Source: Tenrec ecaudatus
Taxonomy: Eukaryota > Chordata > Mammalia > Afrosoricida > Tenrecidae
Direction: 5' to 3'
Length of the DNA: 64,000 bases
Assembly: GCF_050624435.1 (NCBI RefSeq)
Contig: NC_134541.1
Coordinates: 5,529,983-5,593,982 of the forward strand
A program made the position numbers and the translations under genes. The notes beneath the pieces are model-generated. The model was given only the letters and a program-made list of their open reading frames with translations. It was not told where the DNA came from and made no database searches. Below are positions 36,360 through 47,099 of the stretch, in pieces. Positions within the stretch are counted from its first letter, which is position 1. Every line of letters begins with the position of its first letter.

Positions 36360-36960
36360 CTAACTGTATCTAGTACATCGTACATGAACAAAGGAAAGAT
36401 ATTCAATAAGCACATATAAAGAAGAAATACAATCACAAACCTTGCTTTTGCAAATGATCACATGGTCAGAACTACCTTCTTCTACTATCTGTTCTGTGTT
36501 ACCTTTGCCCTCAGCCAGCACCTCAGCTGGCCATGGTTCTTTACTCTGTGGGGTAACCCAGACGATCATTTCTGAGGGGTCTAGGTTATTAGACATCCTG
36601 TCAGGAGTGGGTTGCTGTAGTTTATCATTTACTTTAATCACAGGGTACTAAGAGATAGCATATGGGATCTCCTGGATTCCAGACATATTATTCTTTACCT
36701 CCATTATGTAACACCAGGCCAATTTTCCCTTGGTAATCAGAATCAATCACACCACTCAGGCCAGTGACACCCTTCTTGACCTGTTAATCCAGAGGCATGA
36801 GGAGCCCAAAGTGGCCAGGGGGCATTCTCAGCTGCCAGTTCAGTTGAATCAGTGATGTGTTTCCAGGTGGTAGAGTTCCTTCCTTCAGAACTAGAACCTC
36901 CAGGCCTGAAGCACAGGGTTGCTGGGACAGGAAGGAAAAATGCTGCAAGGGGATCACTAG
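36360..36960 (-). pseudogene. ERVL dUTPase remnant
   Basis: Minus-strand frames contain the dUTPase-like segment that ends ERVL pol: a 'PPGHFGLLMPLD' substrate-pocket motif (about 36780-36830) and a C-terminal part with 'VWVTPQSKEPWPAEVLAEGK' (about 36480-36560). dUTPase lowers dUTP to limit uracil incorporation during reverse transcription. ERVL carries it at the C-terminus of pol, unlike gammaretroviruses. Frame changes near 36.6 and 36.95 kb show that it is dead. Confidence 0.8.
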
Positions 36961-37720
36961 GAGTAATAGTGAGTGGTCCACTCCAGCTTCCACCCCTTGG
37001 TTCTTGGACCCATGGATCCTTGCTATTGGAGACATGGCACCAAATATTGGCTGTTGGTTTAGAGCGTACACAACCCCCTGGAGAACATTGCCCCAATTTC
37101 ACAAGGTATTGCCACCTAGCTGCCACCATAATTGTGTCTTTAGGAGACCATTTCATTGTTCTATCAAGTCAGCTGCTTCAGGATGTTGAGGAACATGTTA
37201 CAACCAGTGGATTCCATGGGCATTGGCCCATTGCCACTCTGCATTTTCTCTGAAGTGAGTTCCTTGATCTGAAGCAATGCTAGGTGGGAAGCCATGCTTG
37301 TGGATAAGCGATTCTGTAAGTCAAGGAATGGTGGTTTTGGCAGAAGCTTTGCATGCTGGGAAGGAACATCCATATCTAGAGTAATCGTCTGCTCCAGTAA
37401 GAATAAAACACTGCCCCTTCCATGACAAAGTGGTCCTATGTAATCGACCTACCACCAGATTGCTGGTTGATCTCCCCGAGGAATAGTCCCATATCTTGAA
37501 TTCAGTGTTAGCATCTGCTGCTGGCAGATGGAGGCATTCAGCAATGGCAGTTGCCAAGTCAGTCGTGGGGAGTGGAAGTCCATGTTGCTGCGCCCATACA
37601 TACCCTCCATCCTGCCACCATGTCCACTTGCTCATGTGCCCATTGGGCAATGACAAAAGTGGTGGAGGAAAGAGGAGGAATAGTTTCCACAGTGCGTGTC
37701 ATCTTATCCACTTGATTGTT
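36961..37720 (-). pseudogene. ERVL integrase remnant
   Basis: Minus-strand frame 37321-37656 carries the start of the integrase core: a tryptophan-rich lead, then 'FILTGADDYSRYGCSFPA' with the first catalytic Asp region. The second Asp and downstream 'YALNQQPIFGAMSPIARIHG' part appear at 37.0-37.25 kb in other frames. The HHCC zinc region is not clear. Integrase would insert the proviral DNA; several shifts and stops disable it. Confidence 0.8.
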
Positions 37721-38560
37721 AAAATCTGCCTCTTCAGAGGTAACCCTTCAGTGAGCATTCACATGAGACACAACTATCTTTACTTTCTTGGCCCATTCAG
37801 AGAGGTCTATCCACATACCTCTTCCCCACACCTCCTTGTCACCAAATTTCTAACCATGTTCCTTCCAATTCCCTGACCATCCAGCTAAGCCATTAGCAAT
37901 AGCCCATGAATCAGTATACAGTCTCACATCTGGCCATTTCTCCTTCCAGGCAAACTGGACAGCTAGGAGCACTGTTCAAAGTTCTGCCCATTGGGAGGGT
38001 TTCCCTTCACCATTGTCCTTCAGGGAGATCCCAGAAAGGGACTGCGGTGCTGCTGCTGTCCACTTACGAGTGACACCAATATATCATGCAGAGCCATCCA
38101 TAAACCAAGCATGAATTTTCTGTTCCTCAACCAACTTATCATAAGGAACTGCCCAGGAGGCCATAGGTGCAGACTGGGAGAAGGGAGGTACTGTGACAAG
38201 AGTAGAGATGGGGCATTTGGGCCACTGCTTCATGCAGCTTACTTGTACCTTCAGATCCTGCTCTAGCCTGCTCTTGTTATACCACTCCTACTTAATGATG
38301 GTGTGTTGCTGTGCACATCCAATTCTATGACTCTGTGGGTCAGACAATACCCAGTTCATGAAGGGCAGCTCAGGCTCATGGTGAGGCCTTCAGTCTGCAC
38401 TAAGGCCCAGTAACAGGCCAACAACTGTTTTTCAAAAGGAGTAATTGGCTGCAAAGGATGGCAGAACTTTATTCCAAATTCTTAAGGGTCTATGCTGTGA
38501 TTCACCAATAGGGGCCTGCCAAAAACTCCACACTGTATCTTTATCTACAACTTAATACAT
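37721..38560 (-). pseudogene. ERVL RNase H and reverse-transcriptase end remnant
   Basis: On the minus strand 37.72-37.93 kb gives RNase H motifs (LYTDSWAIANGL, then a SHVNAH-like His motif). 37.93-38.55 kb gives the upstream RNase H/connection part. Reverse-transcriptase catalytic motifs, gag and the 5' LTR are missing; homology ends near 38560 where a mariner begins. Open frames on the + strand across here are shadows. Confidence 0.7.
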
Positions 38561-39740
38561 TTGTCAAATCTGCAATTCCGTTCTTAGAAACATTTTTCAA
38601 ACTCATCTGTTCGGATGGTTGAAAGCCCCTCCCTGTTTTTTTCATCACTTCTTCTTCATCTTCAAGTCACTGTCCTTTCATGTCCGTCTTCATTTGCAGA
38701 AACAAAAAGAAGTGGCATGGAGTGAGGTCAGGTCAGTCAGGTACACGGCAAGAGAGGCATGCTGATTTTTGCCAAAAACTGGTGTACTGAGGTAGTTGTT
38801 GTGGTGACAAAACTAGTTTCTCGTCTGCCAAAAAGCAGGCCTTTTTTGTTATACACTGTTATGCTATCTTTTCAGTACCTCTTGATTAAAGTCTGACCTG
38901 GTGGAATGAATTCCAAATGCACTACAAGTTGGCATTGTCATCTATTTGGGAAGATGATGGACATCAGAACAAGGTTTGTCATTGTCTGGACTGGGTCTGG
39001 TCTAGTGCAGCACCTTCCCCCAGCTCTCCAGGAAGATAGCCTGCTGAACTGTGTGGCCCCTTCCCCCACCTCCCAAGGCCAGAGCTGGACTGTGCAGGCT
39101 CTTCCCGCACATTCCAAGAAGCTGGTCTGGGAAGGTCTCAGACTCTGCAGCTGCAGCACCAGGAAACCTCCCTTCTCCTTATTGGCACAAGCACCAGCAG
39201 CTTTCTTCACCTCATTTGCATATTTCTCTGACCCAAATCCTACAAATATCCCACTACCCCATGGACAGGAGCGATTTCCCTAACTCCTTGGGTCGCGGAA
39301 CTCCCCCCTCTAGCCCCCCCGAGCTCAAGATGCTCCTGTCCCTTTCTCTGCTCTCCCTTCACCTTCTGGGAGCTCTTTCCCTGCTCTAATGAAGCCACTC
39401 TTAACCTCACATTCCTTGTCTTAATTCTACCTTCGTTCAGTGTGTCAGTTTTTACCTCTCAGTCATCAATCAATATTTCACCTTTTTTGAGATGAGAAAA
39501 CTACTTGAGCAGTTGAATTTTTCCCATAGCACTGTCCTTGTAAGCTGTGGTAACATCACAACAGTTTCTGCAGCATTTATTCCAAGCAGGAAACAAAATT
39601 TCATAGCTGCAACCTGTTCTCTTAAATCGGTCATCACAAAAACGAGGTTAGAACGAAATTACTTTTATGAAAAAATTAATTGTGGCCAGAGAGAACTTTC
39701 TCAGGCAATGCCACTGGGTGCACTAACTCAGAGCTGTTTG
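38560..39740 (-). pseudogene. Mariner transposase fossil, split by an LTR
   Basis: The minus strand at 39.47-39.72 kb reads a mariner-type N-terminal helix-turn-helix (KFCFLLGINAAETVVML). 38.56-38.94 kb reads the catalytic C-terminal half, with 'EFIPPGQT' and a 'DLTSLHATSFCF' version of the conserved D-x-x-P-x-D-F region. The catalytic acidic positions are altered and stops are frequent, so it is an old dead Tc1/mariner copy. The middle is replaced by an LTR-like insertion. Confidence 0.7.
38945..39465 (+). repeat. Solo LTR-like insertion in the mariner
   Basis: GC-rich segment between the two mariner halves, with a pyrimidine-rich interior, 'catttgcatatttctctgac' (octamer-like ATTTGCAT) near 39207 and a short TG-start/CA-end character. 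It separates the HTH part from the catalytic part. Boundaries are approximate, and the clear target duplication expected of an LTR was not found. Confidence 0.5.
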
Positions 39741-39839
39741 CTCGCCTAGCAGGGGAAATGCGCACTACAAAATCTCTTTTTTATCCGATGCAATTCTGTT
39801 GTTTTTTTTGGGGGGGGGGAGGAGCCCCATTGTATACCC

Positions 39840-40390
39840 TCCCGAATAAGAGACACAACACAAGTAGATGTATGCTCTCCATGTTCACAGCAGCACAGTT
39901 CACAATAGCAAGAAAGTAGAAGAGCCCCAATGCCCAACAGTGGAAGAATGGATAAAGCAACTCTGGTCCATACACACAATGGAATAGTGTGTATGGACCA
40001 GAGTTGATGAAAGCATAAAACAAGCATGACATGGAAGGACCTGGAACAATTATACTGAGTGAAGTAAGTCAATCACGAAAGGACAAGTGTTGTATGAGCC
40101 CACTGCTATCAGGAGAAATGCCAATTGAACCAATTTTAGGAATGAATTCCTGAACAAAAGGGTTGAAGTCTACCTTCACTCCATGAGCCATACATCGCCT
40201 CCCTTTTGCGCACTTCACAAGAGCCAACTTAAAAGAGGAGACCGCACATACTGCGGGGTTACTCCCTCAAGAGTGTAGAAACTGGAGTTGATCATCCATT
40301 GAGGCTATTCAACATTGAGGCAAGGCTGAGTCTAATCAAGCCCATCAAGTCCCCCCATAAGAATGGAAGGAGATACAGCCTCACTGGAAA
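39840..40390 (+). repeat. L1 ORF2 end and 3' UTR, sense
   Basis: The sequence 'gaagaatggataaagcaact', then 'acacacaatggaatagtgtg' is the hallmark of the L1 ORF2 C-terminus, followed by 'gacatggaaggacctggaac'. A 17-bp inverted repeat 'ctctggtccatacacac'/'gtgtgtatggaccagag' lies at 39961-39977 and 39987-40003. A G run is at about 39810-39820. Confidence 0.75.
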
Positions 40391-40966
40391 ACCAAGCTAA
40401 GGGGAGGAGAGCATCTAAATATAGGAGGAGACGGTGATAGTTCTGTTGGTGAGTATGGTGGGTGATTTGAGAGAAGCATCCTCACATTGGGAAGGGATGC
40501 TAAACAATGGGTGGGGGGGGAACCTAGGGAGACAATGGACCAGTATTGATGTTCCTGGGTAGACTCTACCAATAGGTATCTCTTAAAGCTGACTTTACAT
40601 AACGAACATAACATTTTAAGATTTTTAAACTCCTCCTGACCCATCCCCTCTTCTGTTCTTGGACTGTACTTTGTGGTCAGAATGACCTTCACAACGTCAA
40701 CCATTCCTGGAATATCCCACTCCATCCTATAAACTAACGCTTACTTTGCCTTCTGTGACTCGCTTGTATAGCTGTGAGGAAAAACTCAGATCTATCAAGT
40801 TGCCATCCAGGATGTGTTTTTTGCCTTTATAAACTGAACACTTGCAACACTTAAGGATGCTGGGCTTTAGGAGACATCTGGTCCTCCCGCAGCCACTGGC
40901 TATTAAAGACAACTAATTAGAACTTTGGGCTGCAAAGTGGTTATTTAACTCCAGCGACTTACAACA
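40391..40966 (+). repeat. LTR of a class I ERV, sense
   Basis: The LTR 3' part is well supported: a 'ctttataaactg' TATA-like box near 40834, an ATTAAA polyadenylation-like signal near 40902 and an end at 'acaaca' (40966), directly before a primer-binding site. The LTR start is not defined (perhaps near 40590). 40391-40590 is unrecognised. Confidence 0.6.
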
Positions 40967-40969
40967 TTT

Positions 40970-40986
40970 TGGGGCTCATCTGGGAT
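40970..40986 (+). promoter_or_regulatory. Retroviral primer-binding site, proline-tRNA type
   Basis: The 17 bases TGGGGCTCATCTGGGAT match the 18-base proline-tRNA primer site of gammaretroviruses except for one missing G and two C/T or G/A changes. The position, three bases after the LTR end, is as expected. Confidence 0.75.
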
Positions 40987-41640
40987 GGCCACGAGGCCCC
41001 TTACTTGTTAGCCTTAACCGGATGGCTGCCCCAGGGAGGGAAACTCTAGGGAGGTGCCACCTGGTCTTTCTGGCTACTTGTTCTGGTATCATCCGGGAGA
41101 GAGACTGATAAATTCACCTCCGGAGGTAAGGAGCGTTTTCTCTGGGACCGGTCTTTCCTGGTTTGGGAAGGGGACCAGACGCAGTCCTAACCCTCCCAAG
41201 CAGCCTTCTCACTCAGATGCCACTTGAGAAGCGCTGTTTGGTTTTCAGTTTCCCTTTCTGTTGCCTCTGGAGCTCTTTTGCCCTTTCTCCTGTTTCTCTC
41301 TCTTCCTCCCTGTGGTCCTTCTCTTAACTGTCAGGGTAGATGCTACAGGCCCAGAGGAGTGAACAACAGGACAAAAACTTCCATTAGTGTTGTCTTCTGT
41401 TTGTGGGATTTTTGTTTGCCGCTTTGCAGTATTGTTTGAAATAGATGGATTGTCATAGTTGTGGAGCTTTGTGTCAGAGGTTTTCATTTAGTCTTTATTG
41501 TACATTTCTACTCCTGTAAAGATTTAGTCTCAGGAACCTGAAGGGGCAGGTCTTGTCTGTCTTACAGGATGGCCATGAATCAGAATTGGAAGACTAACAG
41601 TGAGTTTGAGCTCCATGTATGTTGAGCATACCAATATATG
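40987..41640 (+). repeat. ERV leader remnant, then SINE tail
   Basis: 40987-41340 follows the primer-binding site and has a splice-donor-like 'ggaggtaagg' (about 41123). It looks like an ERV leader without gag. 41345-41500 is unrecognised. 41515-41612 is an AfroSINE tail ('ggatggccatgaatcagaat', 'cagtgagtttgag'). Confidence 0.5.
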
Positions 41641-41935
41641 GGTGGGAGAGAATGAAGTATCTCCTTGCCCCAAATCCAATCCCTTTTCCTACAGAAATTG
41701 TTTGCATAAATCAGCCTCATTAGGAACCCCTTTACCAAAGCTTCTTGAGCTGGACAGTAACTTATCTGTTATCCTCCTTCCCGTCCACCCACCACTGGAA
41801 GCAGTGCTGCCGTCCTGCCTGTAAATTCCCTATTAATAAACTCACGTTTCTTAGATTTTTTCTCGTCAATATTTCAATCTCTCATCTGCTAACTGAGAGG
41901 GGTTTTCCCCTGGTGGGTCGTGGTTCAACCTATGG
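41641..41935 (+). repeat. LTR fragment
   Basis: An LTR-like 3' part with 'ctattaataaactcacg' (polyadenylation signal) near 41830, followed by a pyrimidine-rich U5-like stretch and 'ccctggtgggtcgtggttc' near 41909. Family not assigned. Confidence 0.45.
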
Positions 41936-41939
41936 ATCC

Positions 41940-42610
41940 TCCATCAGGGTCTTACTTGTGAGCAGGATGAGAACTTGTTATTAACTTGAGGACTTCAAAA
42001 GGAGGAATGTGACCACATAGGACAGCACTAGAGTTGCAGGTCAATTGCCACTGAGAGGTTCGGAGCCAGCTTTGCTTTCCCAGCCTGTCCCCCTTGGTCA
42101 AATGTGTGTGAACACGGGTGCACAGGCAGCATGAGGCCCCACCTACATGACTCTCCCAGGGGACAACCAATTTATTACCAAAACTTCCAGAGTTTTGAGT
42201 TTTCCTTTAGCTGAGCAAGTTGATGGACAGTGTGTTTTTCCCACCAGCTAAGAGGGTGAATGGTCCCCAAGGACCTCAAGTGCTTCTGGGGTCTCCTTCC
42301 TACCATGGTGGGGTAGGAGGTCACCTGGACAGTGAGTGAGGAGATTCCCCCCACCCTGAGGTAGTCCTGCAGGAGAAGTGCAGAGGGGACACTTGGATGG
42401 GAATCCGTGTTCCCCCTTCTCCTTTGTTCACCCTTCTGAGTGCTCTCCTTGTGCCAATGCTGCCCCTGATCCCACAGGGCTGATCTATTCTGAGGTATGT
42501 GCTCCTCCTTAGGGTTTCTGTTCCAGCCATAGCTCTGTCCATTGTGGGGCTGAAAACTGAGCTGGGGGTGGGCAAAGCTCACGTCCAAACCTGAAAGGTG
42601 ACTAAGAGTC
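41940..42610 (+). other. Decayed promoter-flank copy
   Basis: 41950-42175 aligns with 10.79-11.02 kb just before island B ('gagaacttgttattaactt', 'cacgggtgcacaggcagca', 'gctttcccagcctg'). The CpG-rich part itself is not seen. 42440-42600 is related in inverted orientation to 44.35-44.5 kb ('gctgaaaactgagctggggg' against the complement). The 145-codon minus frame is not conserved. Confidence 0.45.
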
Positions 42611-43360
42611 ATGGTTTGGACAAAGTCTCAAGAATCTATCTGAACAATAAGTTTGTTTCTGTTTGTACTTTAAGTGTTGATCCACATTTTTGTCCCACTT
42701 CATCTAGGCCCTTCTAATGTGATGCCCTTCAGATCAGTTGGCAGTGGTGGAAGCCATTATCCGGTTCCTCTGGCCTCAGGGTATGAAGACTGATACTTGA
42801 AGAGTCCTTCGGTCCAATTGTTTTTACCCACCTTCAGCCTTCTTCACACTTTATCTCCATCGGGCTACTCACCATATCCCAAGAGCTCAGAACTTAGTTT
42901 TTGGACATGGTGGTCTATGTTAAGTCAGTTGACCTTGGTGTTACAGAAGATCATGGATCTTGAGCACCCACGGTCCGTGACTCCTTCTCATAATTTGCTT
43001 GGGTCTTTGCCCCTGTGGCTCCTTCCCCTTCATGGATATATTTGGAGCATAGGTAAATGCCCTAGTAGAAATATCTCTTCTGAAACCTATATGAGGGGCT
43101 TCAACAGTTAGTGGAAACTTTACATGTTCTTAATCCTATTTTCCCATGAGCTGTTTGAGGCACCCTGATGGATATTCATGTGTAGGCACAAGAGCACTAG
43201 CAGTCTGTAATGCTGACTTTAAGTAAGAGTTTGCCACATTCTGATCAAGTGAACTTGTATTGGCAAATATCTAATTTCCTCCTTGGTTTTTATGCTTCCG
43301 CATTGAGAGTTTAACAATAATCGGAGGCCATTGGTTTGAAAAATTAATAGATGATGCATG
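42611..43360. other. No recognised feature
   Basis: No gene, named repeat or conserved frame was recognised. The 104-codon frame 42797-43111 has ordinary AT-rich composition and no family resemblance. Confidence 0.4.
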
Positions 43361-43364
43361 AACT

Positions 43365-43840
43365 TGAATGTTCCTTGTTCACAAAGAGAAGCAGATTTTC
43401 CTCTAGAGGCTCATCCTCTCTACAATTAATTATTCCAAATCTTGAGGTTTCTAGTCTCTTCAAACCCTTGTCTGATTCCACACAGTTGTTTCCCCTTTGG
43501 GCAGAGCGGGCCTCTATTCACACTCTGGGAATGTGTTGCCTTCTCTGGGGCTTGCTGACCCTCCCCAGGCTGGGCTGGATAAATCCCTTGAGGTCTCTCT
43601 CCTGTGCTCCCACACAAAGGGCTGGAGACTTCTCTCTCCTGCTCTTCTGTGTTTTCATTCCCATAGTTCTGATCAGTATCCTGATGCTCTGGCTGCCCTG
43701 GGCTGGACTCTCGTGGATGCAAGTGATTCTATGTACACAAGATCAGAAGCACATGCTTCCTGAGGAGTTGCACACAGGAGAAATCAAGGAGGCAGGTGGA
43801 ACGCAGGTTTCTGACCTTGTTTCTGCAAGAGAGAGCATTT
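43365..43840 (-). pseudogene. Copy E: spacer part of a zinc-finger exon
   Basis: The minus strand starts after 'tctcttgcag' (about 43830, acceptor intact) and reads the same spacer as D in broken frames: an LLRKHVLLILC segment, then HPRESSPGQPEHQDTDQN, a SSPLCGSTGE motif and 'ETRNLKIWNN'. It ends near 43365, before any finger, so the finger array is deleted. The upstream intron (44.05-44.2 kb) matches 49.79-49.93 kb beside gene D. It is an inactive duplicate in the same orientation as D. Confidence 0.8.
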
Positions 43841-43976
43841 CCTATCGGAGCAGCTCTGGGTGGAGCTATCAGGAGTATGCTGCTTTCTATCTGTCTTTGT
43901 TTTGCCTTCTCTTGTGACTGACAGTTTCTCCCTGCTGGAATCCCAAGAAAACTTTCATACACACATAAGAAAACTT

Positions 43977-44004
43977 TCATACACACACACACATACACAC
44001 ACAC
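43977..44004. repeat. (CA)n microsatellite
   Basis: Imperfect CA run, interrupted by one TA. Confidence 0.9.
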
Positions 44005-44284
44005 GCTGCATTGGAAACCTAGGTGAAAGGGTGAAGGTTCAGAAGACAGGCCTAGTGATTTCCTGACAATCTGCAACTAGAGGGCCATAGCCTTAAACCC
44101 CCCGGGAGCTGTGCTAATCCATCTTGGTGAACACATGTGTTCATTAAGAGTTGGCATACTCTACATGGCAATTAACAGCAATCCTGCGCTCACATTTGTC
44201 ATTCACAATTGATCCAACTCCATTTGTTTCCTACCAACCGGTCACTCATGTTCCATTTTTATCAATTACCCTTCTTATTGCAAC

Positions 44285-44600
44285 CCAGAAGGACTCTAGG
44301 TGGGGCAGTGGGTAAAGCCCTGGACTGCCGTCCAAATAGATGATGGCTTGAGCTTCGCCCACCCCCAGTTCTATTTTCCGCCCAGCAATGGACAGACCTA
44401 GGGGTGGAACAGGAATATTAGAGTGCACATGCCTTAGAATAATCAACCCTGTGAGATCACAGGGCAGCATTTCCCCAAGGACAGCACTCAGAAGGGTGAG
44501 CAAAGGAGGAGGAGGACTAACAGAGAGGAAGGGAATGAGTGATGCGCATTGTGAGGACAGCCATCAACGCCATGAAATAAAATGCACGTGAACTAGTGAA
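44285..44600 (+). repeat. tRNA-headed SINE piece and flank
   Basis: A SINE head 'ggtggggcagtgggtaaagc' near 44301 is followed by 44360-44520, which is inverted relative to 42.44-42.6 kb. No gene. Confidence 0.5.
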
Positions 44601-44699
44601 GAGAGAGCTGCTCTGCTCCGTGGACCTTCACCTAACCGTACGACATGAAAAGGGGGAAAAACAAGAAAAAGAAAGAACCCTTTGAAGACTTTTAACACT

Positions 44700-45620
44700 T
44701 GGTTTCCAGACATTTTTTTTTTTCCGAGTTAATTCAGCTAAGGACATTTCTTATAGACCTATCTATCTCTATGGACACTCTTCAAATTGACACATGAACA
44801 AAATTGCATGTTTTTAAAAAAACAACTGATTTGATTTAAAAACAACATAATTACACACTGTTAGCTTATTAATTATACTATGTGATTCTATATCTTTATA
44901 TAAAAGTGATGGTACAGTGGTGGTGGGAGTAATAGGGAGACGATGTCAAGGAAATCACGAAGAAAGAGTGGAAACTGATTGTGGTAGCAATTGTACATTG
45001 TACTTGACGTGACTGAAATAGAGAATGATATATGTATTACATCCTGATTAATAACAATTAAATAACATATTGTAAGTAAGGAAGTTTAAAAATAACTTGT
45101 GGTCTCAAGCCAAACCACAATTTCTCAAAAAATAAAATGAGGTATCAGCTTACATCAACATTGACAGCAAAGTTAAAAATTAAAAAAAAACAGAGTAGAA
45201 CAAATGCTGGCGGTGTTGTGGTGAGATTGGAACCCTCATACTCTGCCAGCGGGACTATAAAAATGTGAAACCACTATTGTAAGTGATACCGTGCTACCTC
45301 ACTCAAAGAGGGACAGAAGTTCCATCGGACTCAGCAATCCTTTCTCCTTAGGCAGGAGCCACAAAATGAACAGAACTGTGCACACCTATGCCAACCACAG
45401 CACTGTTTACCATAGCAAGAGGGAAACAACCTCAGTGGCCAACAGTAGAAAATGTATAAAGGGATTTTGGTACTTAAACCCAATGCAATACTACCCATCG
45501 CTAATGGATGGTGATAAAACTGCGAAGCCTCTCATGGTCTCCATGCACCTTGAAAACATGCTGAGTGAAATCAGCCAAATCACACGGAAAAAAATATTAT
45601 AGGACTCCACTGTATATAGA
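44700..45620 (+). repeat. L1 3' end and ORF2-end fragments, sense
   Basis: 44.87-45.06 kb is an L1 3' end ('ggtagcaattgtacattg', then 'gactgaaatagagaatgat'). 45.2-45.62 kb is a separate L1 ORF2 terminus ('ctcagtggccaacagtagaa', 'gaaaacatgctgagtgaaat'). Confidence 0.7.
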
Positions 45621-45647
45621 TAATAGGGTAAAAAAAACAACACAAAG

Positions 45648-46253
45648 GTTGTGATAGGTTTATTGTGCCAACCTGGCCAATAGGAACATGTGGGATTAAT
45701 AAGGTTGCAGTTTGATTAGAGGGCAAAGAGATAAATGGCTGAGCAAGGCCCAACACGCTCTCTCTTCCTCTCTGGTGATAGAACCAGCATACTGTTACGT
45801 TAGCTAGTTCTGTGCCTTAATTGTGAGTTACACCACCTGTGGGACAGCCAACCCATGGATCGTGTAACTAGGGCTGGAGGTTCCTGTGAGACCTTATTCA
45901 CCACACTGCTGGTGTGTCCATCACGTGAGCTTTAGGCTGGTGAATCCTGTAGTATCCGGGTGGGCCTGCTTCGCTTCTTGAGCTGCTGCTGCTGACCTAC
46001 CCTGCTGTTTGCTGCCTGTGGGCTGAGTGCCTGCACTGCTGGTGGGGAGACTCTGCTGTCTGCTTCCTTGGCTTTGCACCCAGCAGCCACTGAGTTGAAG
46101 GACTTGCAGTATACTAACCGTTCCACAAAAATGCATCAAACTGAGCCCTCTGGACAGCTGTGTGGACTAAGTAGCTGTGATATTCCTTTGTGCTGTATAG
46201 ATCTATGTAATCCTAAGTCTCCTGATTTTGCTTCACTAGAGAGCCCTCCCTAA
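45648..46253 (+). mobile_element. Solo LTR of the ERVL-type family
   Basis: Starts 'tgataggtttattgtgcc' and includes 'ggccaataggaacatgtggg' (45680), 'cacactgctggtgtgtccat' (45902) and 'ctgctgtttgctgcctgtgg'. It ends near 'cactagagagccctccctaa'. All of these occur in complement at 35.59-36.23 kb in the same order. No internal region is attached, so it is a solo LTR. Both ends are eroded and no target duplication was resolved. Confidence 0.75.
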
Positions 46254-46660
46254 TGCAAATGTCTTCACATCAAAGCACACAGGCTACATTACAAAGTGGG
46301 GAGGGAAGATGTAGCAATAGGATACAGGGAAAATGTGTTCACTTGGGTGAAGAGGAAGGTAGTACTCCACCAAAGAAACCAGAGGGGCAGGAGGCAAGCT
46401 ACACAATACTGATGCTCTGAAGTGTGAACCCTTAATTAGTTCACAATAAGAATTCATGTTTTTAAAGGGCCACTTTTGAAAGATGATGTTAGAAGAAAAG
46501 GTGATCCCGTGGTACACCCACCACTCTATCAGGCATCTGTCTCCAAACCCAAGCCCTACCATTCCTAATCAGACCAGACTCACTGAGAAACGTGTTCACA
46601 ACTTTTTCTTAAGGTTGAATTCAGTCAACCAACTTATCAATTGGAATTCCGTGTACTTTT
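46254..46660. other. No recognised feature
   Basis: No conserved frame or named repeat was recognised. Confidence 0.4.
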
Positions 46661-46850
46661 GAGTCCCGGTGGGTTAGTGAATTACATGTCAAGCTGCTAA
46701 CCATACAGTCAACAATTCCAATCCAAAGTTCGGTAGCAGAAAGGTGAGGCTTTCTTCCTCTGCACAGTTAGTCTTCGAAACTCAAAAGGGTAATTCTACT
46801 CAGACCTACAGGGTCACTATAATTCCGAATTAACTCAATGACAGAGAAGT
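46661..46850 (+). repeat. AfroSINE, diverged
   Basis: Head 'gtgggttagtgaattac' and 'gctgctaaccatacagtc', middle 'agaaaggtgaggctttc', tail 'gggtcactataattccg'. Confidence 0.75.
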
Positions 46851-47066
46851 GCTGTTAACGACAAATGAGTGACACAAAAGGGACTTGTGGTTATTAAAAT
46901 AAAATTTACTGCAACAAAAGGACAACCAAATGTTGGAAAGAACTGGTATATGCAGAGAAAGTCAAGCAATCTTAGACGATTTAAAGCTTTTGGTTTTCTT
47001 ATTCCATTCGGTTATAGAATGTATAAACACTTGTGCAGTTAGATACTACAGACACGACATGTTTGT

Positions 47067-47072
47067 TTTATT
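47067..47072 (-). terminator. Candidate polyadenylation signal of gene D
   Basis: TTTATT on the + strand gives AATAAA on the minus strand, about 780 bases after the D stop codon and just past the last dead finger. It is the first good signal I found downstream, but it is unconfirmed by any transcript. Confidence 0.4.
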
Positions 47073-47099
47073 CAGAGCACAGGCAGCCAGATTTCTCCT

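Noticed and set aside
39961-40003. 17-bp inverted repeat as a possible hairpin RNA
   Set aside because: It lies in an L1 ORF2 terminus and probably arose by a local inversion; no sign of a small-RNA gene.
43351-43917. 188-codon + strand frame
   Set aside because: It is antisense to the spacer of finger-exon copy E.
43977-44004. CA run considered as part of a CRISPR-like or satellite array
   Set aside because: Simple dinucleotide microsatellite; CRISPR arrays do not occur in such genomes.
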